64,000 nt of DNA, from the NCBI GenBank assembly GCA_024222455.1, contig JAAEPD010000087.1, positions 55,005-119,004 of the forward strand. The letters are read 5' to 3'. Numbering within the stretch: position 1 is the stretch's first letter; the number at the start of each line of letters is the position of its first letter. The notes under the pieces were generated by a model that saw nothing but the letters and a program-made list of their open reading frames with translations, searched no databases and was not told the DNA's origin. Both the position numbers and the translations under genes were made by a program. Below, in pieces: positions 1 to 9,207 of this stretch. This DNA comes from Aureispira sp. (GTDB taxonomy: Bacteria; Bacteroidota; Bacteroidia; Chitinophagales; Saprospiraceae).

Positions 1-9
1 AATAAAACT

Positions 10-276
10 ATGTTGCAACAGGAAACCCTACTCACATGGGAGGAAGGCAAAAAACTAGAATGGGGGATACAAGATGCTTGGTATGTCAAAACAGTGCGAG
101 TACAATTATTAACAGCATTAGATAAGAATACTACGGAATATTACACCTCTGATCTATTTGAAGGCCCTTTAACTGGCCTTATATTGCTCTTGTATCGCAA
201 TAAAATACAAATAGGTTTTGATGATGTTTGTCAAGGACTCAAAAAGCAAGTAGAAAGTCTACAGGCTAAAACCTAG
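10..276 (+). CDS. Hypothetical protein (possibly 3' end of a longer gene)
   Basis: I do not recognise this 88-residue protein. It is acidic to neutral, has no signal peptide, and contains a short hydrophobic stretch around residues 54-62 that is too short for a membrane helix. The reading frame is open to the left edge of the window, so the true start may lie outside and this may be only a C-terminal piece. Its 3' end overlaps the end of the convergent dehydrogenase gene by 18 bp. Composition looks like ordinary coding sequence rather than a shadow frame. Confidence 0.5.
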   Translation: MLQQETLLTWEEGKKLEWGIQDAWYVKTVRVQLLTALDKNTTEYYTSDLFEGPLTGLILLLYRNKIQIGFDDVCQGLKKQVESLQAKT

Positions 277-1245
277 ACTTTCTAATAATTGCTCTGATGC
301 TGACCATACTTTTTTGCCATCTTCTTCCTGATAAGAAGCTTCTGACATGGATTTATCTTGCATCATATGCAAATATAAATCTGTTTTACCTTCCATTGTT
401 GGGCTACAGGCAAAGTATTCGGCTGGTCGAGATGCCTTGGGTGGTGTTTGGAAAAATGCTTTAAAAACTAACCAGAGTATAGGTTTTAGTATAGCAGGTG
501 AGTTGCGAGAAATATTGCTATGCACAGCTCCTGGACAGAGTGTAAATATAGATAAGTCTTTTCCCTCATTGGCGTAACGACGATTCAACTCCACTATAAA
601 AATATTTAAGATAAGTTTGTAGTAACCATAAAACTTAACAACTTTTGCTGCACTATAGGGGATTGGTTGTCCAAAGGTATTGTAATCAATAGGTAAATCT
701 ACTCGATGAGATTCGGAGGAAACAAAAATAAGTCTTGGGCGAATGGCATTTTGGGGTTTAATGATTTGATGCTGTAGAAGCAAGTTGACAAAATAGAAAG
801 TGGATAAATAATTGACTGCAAACATCAAATCTAAACCATTGGCAGCTTGTTTGCTACCTGCCGAAACCATTCCAGCATTACACACTAAAATGTCAATAGT
901 TACCGCTTGTTCTTTCAGTCTTAAAACTAAATCTTTGATGGATTGTAATTCTGATAATTCTACAAACTCCATACGAATATTAGGATTCTCACTCAGCTCT
1001 TTTATTTCTTCTCCTTTTTTAGGTATGCCACTTCTAACAGCCATTATAATGTGTCCTCCTCGTTTTGCTAATTTGGTAGCTATAGCAAAACCTAAACCTG
1101 TATTAGAACCTGTGACTAAAACAGTTTTTCCGTCAATGCGATCATTTTCTGCTAATATTTTATCTGTTTTAGGTGGAAATAAAGCATCTTTAATTCCAGT
1201 AATAGTAGCCTTAAATGTACTATCAAATTGTTTTTTATTGCTCAT
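259..1245 (-). CDS. Short-chain dehydrogenase/reductase (SDR family)
   Basis: This 328-residue protein is probably an NAD(P)(H)-dependent oxidoreductase of the classical SDR fold. The cofactor motif TGSNTGLG is at residues 45-52, NAG at 123-125, the catalytic serine region SSESH at 176-180, and the active-site YxxxK at Tyr206-Lys210, followed by a helix like that of retinol dehydrogenase / DHRS relatives. The N-terminal 35 residues precede the Rossmann fold. It is the last gene of a leftward operon, 12 bp after the sulfotransferase. The substrate cannot be read from the sequence; lipid or sterol alcohols are common for this branch, and that is inference only. Confidence 0.88.
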   Translation of the reverse strand: MSNKKQFDSTFKATITGIKDALFPPKTDKILAENDRIDGKTVLVTGSNTGLGFAIATKLAKRGGHIIMAVRSGIPKKGEEIKELSENPNIRMEFVELSELQSIKDLVLRLKEQAVTIDILVCNAGMVSAGSKQAANGLDLMFAVNYLSTFYFVNLLLQHQIIKPQNAIRPRLIFVSSESHRVDLPIDYNTFGQPIPYSAAKVVKFYGYYKLILNIFIVELNRRYANEGKDLSIFTLCPGAVHSNISRNSPAILKPILWLVFKAFFQTPPKASRPAEYFACSPTMEGKTDLYLHMMQDKSMSEASYQEEDGKKVWSASEQLLESLGFSL

Positions 1246-1257
1246 GGTAGGTAATTT

Positions 1258-2454
1258 CTAAAGGTTAGGATATTCGTTTAAATAAAAAGAAAAATCATTG
1301 TTAATTGATTCATTGGTCAAGCCAAAATTTTCCATTTTGTATTCATGCCTACCATATTTATTTTTTTTGTTTCGAACAGTAGCCTGTTGTAGTGATGCTT
1401 CAACTATAGCATCCCAACTACGCCCAATCTGGCTATAAATGTTCTTAATAGAGCCAATTGGATCTTTGACTAAATCTTGATAATACAAATCTATAATCTT
1501 CAGATTAGGATTGTTTTTGCGAACTTGCATGGTATGTTTGAGCATACTAATATTCTTGGTTACCCAATGATTGGCAACCTCCATAGGATTTACCTCCTTA
1601 CTAAAAATCTTTCGACTGTGATAAACCATACTACAAAAAGAAGGGATACATTCTGTTGGGTGTCGATGGGTATGGATGATGACAGACTCAGGAAATTTTT
1701 TAGCAACAACATCCATGTATTCTAGATGTTGAGGGGTTTTTAAAACCCATGTTTTAGGGGCTTTTTTCCATTGTAACACTTTTAACATTTTGATCATCCA
1801 ATCATAAGCAATACCATGATCTTGAGCGGCAACCCACTTACTAAAACTAGGAACATTCATAGTTGCTTCGGGTATTGCACTAAGCAAGCTTATATCATTT
1901 AACAGAATCTCTTCTTCAGGGCTATCGAATTCGACAGGATGAATACTAAAAAAGACAGGAGATAAATAACGCAATGCTTTTTGGCCGATCAATGCTTGTT
2001 TAATACGCTTTTTTTCTTCGTTTTTCCCTTTTAGTGGGATTGGGTTGAGTGCTTCCCAAGAAAGCAATGCTCGATTGTTTTCATCTGCTGCTAGTAGGCG
2101 TTGCAAAAAGGTTGTACCAGTCCGTTGCAGGCCTGCAATAATGATAGGAGGCTGAATATTTTCTTGTAAGACTTCAGGGTGTTCCTCAAAGAGTTGAATA
2201 GCTCTTAATCGATTCTTTAAAACGCCTTTTAACCGTTCTTTGTTGGCAAATACTCCAAATGCATGTAGCTGTGCTTCATCATTGATAGATTGGCAAAGTA
2301 GCTCTAAGCGTTTTTCATAGTCTGATGCTCCAAAATTTGTGTAAGCTACACTTTTTTGCACTGACTTGATCAGTTGTTTATAATCTATTGGTTTATTCTT
2401 AACTAACCGATTGTAAGCTCTTACTAAAAAAGGATATTTGCTGTTTAAACTCAT
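1258..2454 (-). CDS. Sulfotransferase family protein
   Basis: This is a PAPS-dependent sulfotransferase-type protein of 398 residues. The 5'-phosphosulfate loop is visible as AGLQRTGTTFLQRLL at about residues 107-121, and the 3'-phosphate-binding strand and helix follow near residue 245 (IIHTHRHPTE). There is no signal peptide, so it is predicted to be cytosolic. It sits 11 bp downstream of the DUF1214 gene and 12 bp upstream of the SDR gene on the same strand, so the three are very likely one transcript. The acceptor is unknown; bacterial members act on lipids, glycans or small alcohols. The family call is firm, the substrate is not. Confidence 0.87.
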   Translation of the reverse strand: MSLNSKYPFLVRAYNRLVKNKPIDYKQLIKSVQKSVAYTNFGASDYEKRLELLCQSINDEAQLHAFGVFANKERLKGVLKNRLRAIQLFEEHPEVLQENIQPPIIIAGLQRTGTTFLQRLLAADENNRALLSWEALNPIPLKGKNEEKKRIKQALIGQKALRYLSPVFFSIHPVEFDSPEEEILLNDISLLSAIPEATMNVPSFSKWVAAQDHGIAYDWMIKMLKVLQWKKAPKTWVLKTPQHLEYMDVVAKKFPESVIIHTHRHPTECIPSFCSMVYHSRKIFSKEVNPMEVANHWVTKNISMLKHTMQVRKNNPNLKIIDLYYQDLVKDPIGSIKNIYSQIGRSWDAIVEASLQQATVRNKKNKYGRHEYKMENFGLTNESINNDFSFYLNEYPNL

Positions 2455-2465
2455 TAGAAATTTAT

Positions 2466-3647
2466 TTATAATAAAGATGGAATATCTGCAAATTTAACAA
2501 CTTCAATATTGGGTTGAGGATTACTGTCTGCATAAGCCCAACGTAGCAACATAGTACCTTCACTATGGTAAGCTGTGTCAATCCAGTTAGGGTGAGATGG
2601 GTTTTGATGAGCTACAAATAGTTTAACAGTTCCATTATCTTCTATATGCGCAGTATGCATATTGATATGGATGTTGAAGTAGCGGTAATCTAAGGATTCC
2701 ATCCAATAATTATTGAGCTGAAAATTCCAATATTTACATTTAGGAGGAGTGAAATGAATGTATAATGCTTCATCATCAGCTAATTTCCAATAGCTATGGT
2801 AGTACCAGATGTTTGCATCGCCTCCTGCAGCATTAGAAACCTCTGGAGAAAACAATGGAAGTTGATTTGCATGTTTTGTGAAACCTGTTGTCCATTTAGA
2901 AAAAAGAAAGGATGCTCCAGCCACAAAGGTTCCTGCCATATTGAGACCATTAAAAACGAGTTCAGGACTTAGCGGTAATGGCTTTTCGGAGCCACCAATA
3001 CATTCTACATGTACCTCTGCTGCAAGCTCATTTTGGGCATCCATGAATGTTTGTCGAAGCATTAATAATGTGGTTTCTGCTTCAATCTTGAGCCAGTTTT
3101 TGCCCTTTTTTTCCTTTGTGACAAATATTTCAAAAGAACCATCTTCTTCAAATTGCATTTGACTACCTTCTAGAACACCACAAGGAGATAGTCCACCTGT
3201 GCTTCCATAGCTTCCATTTTGAGTGAAGAAGCCTAAATAAAAAACGGATTGGCGATTGCCCCATATTCTATATTCATAGTCACCACTAATTTGAGCATTT
3301 GAATAGTGATTGTCTGGATTATCTGCACCTAATTTCACAGTCTCATGCACCATTCGTTTAAAACTAGGAAATTGAGGATCTGCATGTTCTATAAACGCAT
3401 CTAAACCTGCACGAGTCAGGCGAGACAAATAACGAATACCTTCTGCTTGCTGAAAAGGGTCTAATGGTGCTTTCCCATAGAGTAGCGATGTGCCTGCTGT
3501 TTTGAGGGTGTCACAGAAGTCTTCCCAAGCTTTTCCTGATACAATCTGTTGGTTGATAACATCTTGCTCTGTTTTACCTAGTAATCTATTCTTAAATCGT
3601 TTTATTTGTTTGTAACTATTGGCAATCCCAAAAATTAGTTTTTTCAT
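2466..3647 (-). CDS. DUF1214 domain protein
   Basis: The C-terminal part (about residues 270-385) has the features of the DUF1214 domain: a WYYHSYWKL-type stretch, the CKYWNFQLNNYW core, and the closing HPNWIDTAYHSEGTMLLRW motif. The first 25 residues are basic and only weakly hydrophobic, so no clear signal peptide is present. The function of DUF1214 is not established. The gene leads a three-gene leftward operon with a sulfotransferase and an SDR oxidoreductase, which suggests a shared substrate, probably a lipid or other hydrophobic alcohol; that part is inference. Confidence 0.82.
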   Translation of the reverse strand: MKKLIFGIANSYKQIKRFKNRLLGKTEQDVINQQIVSGKAWEDFCDTLKTAGTSLLYGKAPLDPFQQAEGIRYLSRLTRAGLDAFIEHADPQFPSFKRMVHETVKLGADNPDNHYSNAQISGDYEYRIWGNRQSVFYLGFFTQNGSYGSTGGLSPCGVLEGSQMQFEEDGSFEIFVTKEKKGKNWLKIEAETTLLMLRQTFMDAQNELAAEVHVECIGGSEKPLPLSPELVFNGLNMAGTFVAGASFLFSKWTTGFTKHANQLPLFSPEVSNAAGGDANIWYYHSYWKLADDEALYIHFTPPKCKYWNFQLNNYWMESLDYRYFNIHINMHTAHIEDNGTVKLFVAHQNPSHPNWIDTAYHSEGTMLLRWAYADSNPQPNIEVVKFADIPSLL

Positions 3648-4044
3648 ATTTAGACATTATGCTTGAAAATAAGTTCTTGCCCAAAATGCGAAAAAAAATG
3701 CTTTTCATCCTCTCTTAATGAACATATTTAAACTTTTTTAATGTTAAATAATGCTCTGAAATTGCTTCAATGAACAAATCTTTCCATTCGCTGAAATATA
3801 AAGGCCACTCGCTGAATCGACTTGCATTGTATAGTAGAAATGGTCTAAGTTTGTAATAGATCAAACAACGAAACTAATACAATCACAAGTTCAATAACAA
3901 TAATTACATGATGCTAATCTTTACTTTTTAATTCTAAATTTTTTCTAAACGAAAGTGTAAAGTCTCAACAAGTACAACAATATTGGTGCGCACCTTTTTG
4001 GATTACTTTTAAATTAAAATACACTTACCAAAACAACAATAATT
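3648..4044. other. Divergent intergenic region
   Basis: This 397-bp AT-rich region separates the leftward DUF1214 operon from the rightward lipoprotein gene and must hold both promoters. A CGCTGAA motif occurs twice (around 3790 and 3811). I see no RNA gene, strong hairpin or open frame worth calling. Confidence 0.5.
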
Positions 4045-4623
4045 ATGAAAACGATAAAGAATGTTTTAGCAGGATTAGTAGGAATGGCTGTAATTGGAAT
4101 GTTATTCACAGCATGTAAGAAAGATAATTTATTGACAATGGGAATGGGTGATGTAGAATATACAGGCTTTGACCTTTCGGATGATGGTACTGTTGTCGTG
4201 AATGGGGATGATGAAATGGCTCCTGATGGGCAAATGGATGCAGATGGAAATGCAACAGCTCCTTGTGGCTGCAACAAGCCCTTGCGTGCAAAATGCTTTA
4301 CGCTAGTGTTTCCAGTACAAGTACGTAAACACGATAGTACTACCGTAACGATCAATAGCAAGGAAGACATGAAAGCTATGTTGATAGCGCAAATGCAAAA
4401 TCACCCAAAGCCACCAAAAGGCCAAAAAGGACCTAAAGGCAAGTGTAACAAAAAGCCTAAGCCAAGAAAGCCAAAATTAGTATTTCCTGTAGATATTACC
4501 TTGCAGGATAGTACAACCATGACAATTACCAGTAAAGAAGATTTGAAAGCTGTAGTTGATCAATGCAAAGAGGATCACCAAAACAATGCTTCTACAACAT
4601 CTACTGTAGTAGACAATAGTTAG
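4045..4623 (+). CDS. Lipoprotein with two internal repeats
   Basis: The protein starts with a lipoprotein signal peptide; the lipobox is FTAC with Cys24. An acidic segment follows (residues 36-70). There are then two copies of a unit of about 35 residues, at 86-120 and 144-178, sharing the pattern LVFPV-x(5)-DSTT-x-T-I-x-SKED-hK. A basic Pro/Lys/Gly-rich linker (121-143) separates them. Cysteines 74, 76, 84, 134 and 174 could form disulfides. I do not recognise the family. It is probably anchored in the outer or inner membrane facing the periplasm or surface. A clear terminator follows the gene. Confidence 0.72.
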   Translation: MKTIKNVLAGLVGMAVIGMLFTACKKDNLLTMGMGDVEYTGFDLSDDGTVVVNGDDEMAPDGQMDADGNATAPCGCNKPLRAKCFTLVFPVQVRKHDSTTVTINSKEDMKAMLIAQMQNHPKPPKGQKGPKGKCNKKPKPRKPKLVFPVDITLQDSTTMTITSKEDLKAVVDQCKEDHQNNASTTSTVVDNS

Positions 4624-4673
4624 AAAATAGAATAAGGCAAGCTAGGATTACAACTTGAATACAACAAAAAAAA

Positions 4674-4709
4674 TCCCCTTAACCATCCGTAGGTTGAGGG
4701 GACTTTTTA
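4674..4709. terminator. Bidirectional rho-independent terminator
   Basis: An 11-bp stem (4674-4684 with 4692-4702, one G-U type mismatch) closes a 7-nt loop. It is flanked by an A-run on the left and a T-run on the right, so it can stop transcripts from both convergent genes (lipoprotein and ribonucleotide reductase). Confidence 0.85.
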
Positions 4710-4725
4710 TTAGGACAAAGTAATT

Positions 4726-7338
4726 TTAACCACACTTAGATATTCCACAAGCACGGCATTTTTTGCAACCCTCCTCATAGATTAAATCATCGCTACCACA
4801 GTCGTCGCAGTTTTCACCACTTACCTTAGCGTTTTCTTGTATATATTTTTTGAGTACTCTCGACAATGCTTTTCCATAAGAGGTTAATGCTCCTTTTGTT
4901 TTATTGAGCTGCTCTGTTATGAACTTGATACTAGCACCATGTCTTAAGGCTGTAGAAACTAATCTAGTGATTGTTTCCTCCTCATCTGTCAAGTCTGTAA
5001 CTAAGTTACTAAAAGCATGATAGCTTTTGGTGTTGACCTTACCACTGTGCAGGATATAACTGCCCCTTGCTTTTTTGGAAACATAGAGCTTGTCATGACC
5101 AGAAATATGAGTATGCTCTGAATGCAGGCAGAAAACCTCATAAGGGTTATCGTTCATCAAACCAACAATAACAGTCCATTTTACTCCTTTTACTACCGTG
5201 TTATGTACTTCACACTCTAGTGTTTTAGGTCTTTTAGGAGCATCATTAGAAGCGAATTTAGACTTATCGGTAGTGTCAGATACCAAAACCCCGCTTCTAG
5301 AACCATCTCTATAGACCGTAATCCCTTTCAAGTTCTTTTTCCAAGCCTGCATGTATATTTTATCAACCTCTGCTAGACTCACATCTTTAGGTAGGTTGAT
5401 GGTAGAAGATATACTGTGACTAATGTATTTTTGAATAATGCTTTGTATTTCTACTCTTTTTATCCAATCTATATCATTAGCGGTAGACTCAAACCAAGGT
5501 GAACGTTCAAATTGTTCTTGCAAAAACTCTTTAGAATTCTCTGGATTTTCTGGGTCCCAATTTTTTGCATTTGCAGCAATCCATGCTTGAAACTTAGGAT
5601 GAACTACATTAAATTCTTGCCAAGAATCGCCATTATCATCTACAAAATCAACTTTTACATCTTCGTTGGCATTCACTTTCTTTCTTCTAGTGTAATAAGG
5701 CATGAACAAAGGTTCTACACCTGATGTAACCTGAGCTAGAAGTGATACACTACCTGTAGGCGCTACGGTAGAGAAAGATACATTTCTTCTCCCATATTGG
5801 CTTATTTTTTTAGCTTGACTAGGGAATTTTTCTACTAGATGTTGATAAAAAGGATTTTGGCCTCCTTCTGCATCACCTATAAACTCCATCTTGCTATCAA
5901 AATCAGTAAAACTCCCTCTTGTAAGTGCTAAATCTATAGTACAATCTAGTTCTGAACGCATTTTGGTAGCCATAATCTCATCAATAAGCTTCAAGGATTC
6001 ATCAGAATCGTATTTGAAACCTAAGGCAGCCAAAGTATCTCCTAATGCTGTAAAACCTAAACCTGTTCTTCTCGAAGAGCTAGCAGCGGCCTTTACTTTT
6101 AGCCATAGATTCAATTCTCTTTGCTTGACTTCTAAAGGCTCTGGGTCATTGTGTATCTTTTCGAGAATCTTCTCAATTTGCTCTAATTCTAAATCAACAA
6201 GATCATCACTCAGTCTCATTGATTCGTAGTTTACTTCATAAAACTTCTGGAAATTGAAGCTAGCTTTCTTTGTGAAAGGATTGTCTATAAAGGCAAATAA
6301 GTTGACAGCAATCAGTCTACAAGCATCATAAGGCTGCATCCCTATTTCCGAACAAGGGTTGGTTGTTACTGGTCTATATTGTGGATAAACACCATCAGGA
6401 GCATAGTCTACCATAGCATTCCAAAACATTAGACCAGGCTCAGCAGAAGCATGTGCTGATTTTATAATCTCAGCCCAATACTTTTTAGCTTTAATCTTTC
6501 TAGCATACTTTAGCCCACCTAATTGCTCAATTTCTGCTTCTCCAAATGTATGTAACACCTCATAATCAGTAAGCTCAAATTTGCCTTCTTTATAAAGCTT
6601 GGTAGCTTCTATCGTACAAGGGAAACCTAAGATATAATCCTCGTTATTTTCCACCGCTTTCATAAACTCATTGTTGAGTTTAATAGAAATATTGGCTCCT
6701 GTTACCTTAGTTAAATCTCTTTTGATCGTGATAAACTGCATAATATCAGGATGGTTGACTTCCATACTGAGCATCAACGCCCCTCTTCGTCCACCTTGAG
6801 CAACTTTTCGAGTTGTTTCAGAATATTTAGACATAAAAGAAACTGCTCCTGTAGAACTTTTAGCAGCATTACTTACTTTTCTGCCTTGAGGTGCTAGGGT
6901 AGAAAGGTCTAAACCAACACCACCTCTTCTTTTCATCAATTGGGCCATTTCTTCATCTTTTTGGAAGATGCCACCAAAAGAATCATGAGGTTGTCCGATC
7001 ACAAAACAGTTGGATAATGATCCTATAGAGCCTACACCCAATTGAGCCATAATACTACCTTGAGGTATTATGTATTCAAAGTTTTTGAAATACTCATAAA
7101 TAGCTTGTTCTGTTAGTGGTTTTCTAGACTGGCCATAGTTAGATTGTTCTTGCCATTTGCTCTCCGTTTTGCTTAATTTGCTTTCGGATTTTTGATATTG
7201 CTCATCTACTCTAAAAAACTCTTTAGCCAATCTTTTATGCATACAGTCAGGAGTAATTTCTCCCTCAGCCATATATTTACTTTTCCATACATTGGCTGCT
7301 AGATCATCGCCATTAAAATACTCTAGTACTTTTCCCAT
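4726..7338 (-). CDS. nrdJ: Adenosylcobalamin-dependent ribonucleotide reductase (class II)
   Basis: This 870-residue enzyme reduces ribonucleotides to deoxyribonucleotides using an adenosylcobalamin-generated radical. The N-terminal redox cysteine is Cys111 (SNCF). The NPCSE motif with the thiyl-radical cysteine is at 327-331. The PTGS-type phosphate loop appears as APTGSVSLL. The C-terminus carries a CxxC-rich zinc-ribbon tail (about residues 843-870) typical of bacterial NrdJ, used for re-reduction. Length fits the family. No partner small subunit gene is nearby, as expected for class II. A candidate -7 promoter element lies about 120 bp upstream. I saw no cobalamin riboswitch in the leader. 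Confidence 0.95.
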   Translation of the reverse strand: MGKVLEYFNGDDLAANVWKSKYMAEGEITPDCMHKRLAKEFFRVDEQYQKSESKLSKTESKWQEQSNYGQSRKPLTEQAIYEYFKNFEYIIPQGSIMAQLGVGSIGSLSNCFVIGQPHDSFGGIFQKDEEMAQLMKRRGGVGLDLSTLAPQGRKVSNAAKSSTGAVSFMSKYSETTRKVAQGGRRGALMLSMEVNHPDIMQFITIKRDLTKVTGANISIKLNNEFMKAVENNEDYILGFPCTIEATKLYKEGKFELTDYEVLHTFGEAEIEQLGGLKYARKIKAKKYWAEIIKSAHASAEPGLMFWNAMVDYAPDGVYPQYRPVTTNPCSEIGMQPYDACRLIAVNLFAFIDNPFTKKASFNFQKFYEVNYESMRLSDDLVDLELEQIEKILEKIHNDPEPLEVKQRELNLWLKVKAAASSSRRTGLGFTALGDTLAALGFKYDSDESLKLIDEIMATKMRSELDCTIDLALTRGSFTDFDSKMEFIGDAEGGQNPFYQHLVEKFPSQAKKISQYGRRNVSFSTVAPTGSVSLLAQVTSGVEPLFMPYYTRRKKVNANEDVKVDFVDDNGDSWQEFNVVHPKFQAWIAANAKNWDPENPENSKEFLQEQFERSPWFESTANDIDWIKRVEIQSIIQKYISHSISSTINLPKDVSLAEVDKIYMQAWKKNLKGITVYRDGSRSGVLVSDTTDKSKFASNDAPKRPKTLECEVHNTVVKGVKWTVIVGLMNDNPYEVFCLHSEHTHISGHDKLYVSKKARGSYILHSGKVNTKSYHAFSNLVTDLTDEEETITRLVSTALRHGASIKFITEQLNKTKGALTSYGKALSRVLKKYIQENAKVSGENCDDCGSDDLIYEEGCKKCRACGISKCG

Positions 7339-7456
7339 TATATTATATTTTACTTTAAGTTTTATAACTTATTGTTTGTTTTTTAATTCTTTGTTTTTCA
7401 AGGGGTTGTGGTTTTTGGTTTAGGTTGTGTATAATAGGTCCATTTGCTAGTGCTGG

Positions 7457-7464
7457 CAAAAGTA
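7457..7464 (-). promoter_or_regulatory. Candidate Bacteroidota -7 element for nrdJ
   Basis: On the minus strand this reads TACTTTTG, matching the Bacteroidota -7 consensus TAnnTTTG. It lies about 120 bp before the nrdJ start. No clear -33 TTTG at the usual spacing was found, so the call is tentative. A plus-strand TAACTTTG is present at 7489-7496. Confidence 0.35.
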
Positions 7465-7746
7465 AAACAAATTATTTAGGGTTCATAATAACTTTGCATC
7501 TTCAAAAATAAAAAATAAAATTGCTCTAAAATAAGCTAAAAAAGGGGAGTGAAATATTGGTTTTTAGGCCTTTAAACTGACCTTTTGTACTTGAAATATT
7601 TGGGTTTTTGAAAAGAAATATTGTTAACTTTTTTTTTGCTAGAGTTTTTGTTTTCTAGCATTTTATCTGGCAATACTTGAGCTATACTGAATATATTGCT
7701 TGGGCAATCTAGCTTTATGCTAAAATGTTGGGTTTGAATAACTAAT

Positions 7747-7836
7747 GAAAATCCCCCTAGCCCCCTTAAAAAGGGGGAATACAGTATGCATTATGTATAT
7801 AAAATCCCCCTTTTAAAGGGGGCTAGGGGGATTTTC
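7747..7836. repeat. Long inverted repeat, C5-TAG-C5 family, copy 1
   Basis: Two 34-bp arms (7747-7780 and 7803-7836) are inverted copies with two mismatches and a 22-bp centre. Each arm contains CCCCCTAGCCCCC followed by its own small C5/G5 hairpin, so the whole could fold as a cruciform or a nested stem-loop. A second, related copy is at 19903-19999. It looks like a non-coding palindromic mobile or REP-like element. Confidence 0.85.
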
Positions 7837-8073
7837 CCTACAGTAAGTAAAACTTTAGCCTAATGTTTTACCTAACGCCTTAACTTTACCTGATTTTTGA
7901 TCTGTGAAAGGTTAGGTGTTAGTAAAGAGGGTAGATCTATTGGGGAGTGGTTTGATCTATTCTGTTTTATTTAATAAACGTTCCTCTATAAATCCTTTTG
8001 GGTTATGTAGAAAAATAATATTTTTGATGTTGGTTTAGAATTATATCTAATAAACAACATATAAGCTACAATT

Positions 8074-9204
8074 ATGCGTCCTATCCAAATGGTTGACCTC
8101 AAAGCTCAGTATCAAGCTATCAAAACAGAAATAGATACCGCTATACAAGATGCTATTACCTCTGGAATTTTTATCAATGGCCCTAAGGTCAATGCTTTTA
8201 AAGCAAATATGGAAAAATACCTAGATGTGAAACATGTTATTCCTTGTGCTAATGGAACGGATGCATTGCAGATAGCTATGATGGCTTTGGATCTAAAACC
8301 TGGCGATGAGGTTATAGTACCTACATTTACTTATGTAGCGACTGCCGAAGTGATAGGCTTGTTAGGATTGGTGCCTGTGATGGTGGATGTAGATAAAGAT
8401 ACATTCAACGTAACAGCAGAGTTGATAGAACCTGCTATTAGCGAAAAAACAAAAGCTATTGTTCCTGTTCATTTATTTGGGCAGAGTGCAGATATGGAGC
8501 CGATTATGGCCCTAGCCAAAAAATATAACTTGTATGTAATAGAAGATAATGCTCAAGCAATTGGAGCTAAATATACTTTTAGTGATGGTAGTGTGCAAAG
8601 TGCAGGTTGCATAGGTGATGCTGGAACTACTTCTTTTTATCCTGCCAAGAACTTAGGTGCTTATGGTGATGGAGGTGCTATGTTTAGTAACGATGATGAA
8701 ATTGCTAGAAAGCTTAAGTTGGTAGCCAACCATGGTCAAAGTCGTAGATATTACCATGATTGCATTGGTGTTAATTCTCGTTTAGATGCTCTCCAAGCAG
8801 CTATCTTGGATGTAAAACTTAAATATTTGGATGATTATGCTGCTGGACGCCAAAAAGTAGCGGCTTATTATGATGCTGCTTTTGCTGATATGGATATGAT
8901 TCAGACACCAGTACGTCAGCACAATTCTACACATGTATTCCATCAATACACACTTCAAGTTCCTGCAGGTAAACGTGATGAACTCAAAGCTTATTTGGCC
9001 GAAAAGTCAGTGCCAAGCATGATTTATTATCCATTACCATTGTATGAGCAAGATGCATTCAAAGATATTACACGAGCGGCTACACCTTCTTTCCCTGTGA
9101 CAGAGCAGTTGTGTAAAACAGTTATTTCCTTACCAATTAGTCCTAATATAGATGAGGAGCAATTGGCTTATGTGGTAGAGGCTGTTAAGTCGTTTTTTGC
9201 TTAG
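8074..9204 (+). CDS. DegT/DnrJ/EryC1/StrS-family PLP aminotransferase
   Basis: This is a type I fold PLP enzyme of 376 residues of the sugar aminotransferase family, which makes amino-deoxy nucleotide sugars for surface glycans. The catalytic lysine is Lys192 in SFYPAKNLGAYGDGGA, the cofactor-binding Asp158 lies in IEDNAQ, and the substrate/PLP loop CANGTDALQIA is at 58-68. Length is normal. No other sugar-nucleotide gene is adjacent; the gene immediately downstream (3-bp gap) is a damaged NmrA-like oxidoreductase. The exact sugar substrate cannot be assigned. Confidence 0.92.
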   Translation: MRPIQMVDLKAQYQAIKTEIDTAIQDAITSGIFINGPKVNAFKANMEKYLDVKHVIPCANGTDALQIAMMALDLKPGDEVIVPTFTYVATAEVIGLLGLVPVMVDVDKDTFNVTAELIEPAISEKTKAIVPVHLFGQSADMEPIMALAKKYNLYVIEDNAQAIGAKYTFSDGSVQSAGCIGDAGTTSFYPAKNLGAYGDGGAMFSNDDEIARKLKLVANHGQSRRYYHDCIGVNSRLDALQAAILDVKLKYLDDYAAGRQKVAAYYDAAFADMDMIQTPVRQHNSTHVFHQYTLQVPAGKRDELKAYLAEKSVPSMIYYPLPLYEQDAFKDITRAATPSFPVTEQLCKTVISLPISPNIDEEQLAYVVEAVKSFFA

Positions 9205-9207
9205 GCA

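Larger units (their letters stand above)
7339..8073. other. Intergenic region with promoter elements and a large palindrome
   Basis: This 735-bp gap lies between divergent genes (nrdJ leftward, aminotransferase rightward). It contains TAnnTTTG-like elements on both strands near 7457-7496 and a 90-bp inverted repeat at 7747-7836, described separately. No open frame of useful length, tRNA or riboswitch is apparent. Confidence 0.6.

Noticed and set aside
812..1261. Long plus-strand open frame opposite the SDR gene
   Set aside because: It is the antisense shadow of the SDR coding region; the minus-strand frame has clear family motifs.
7339..7500. Possible cobalamin riboswitch upstream of the B12-dependent nrdJ
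   Set aside because: I looked for a B12-box-like GCCACTG context and paired stems and saw neither.
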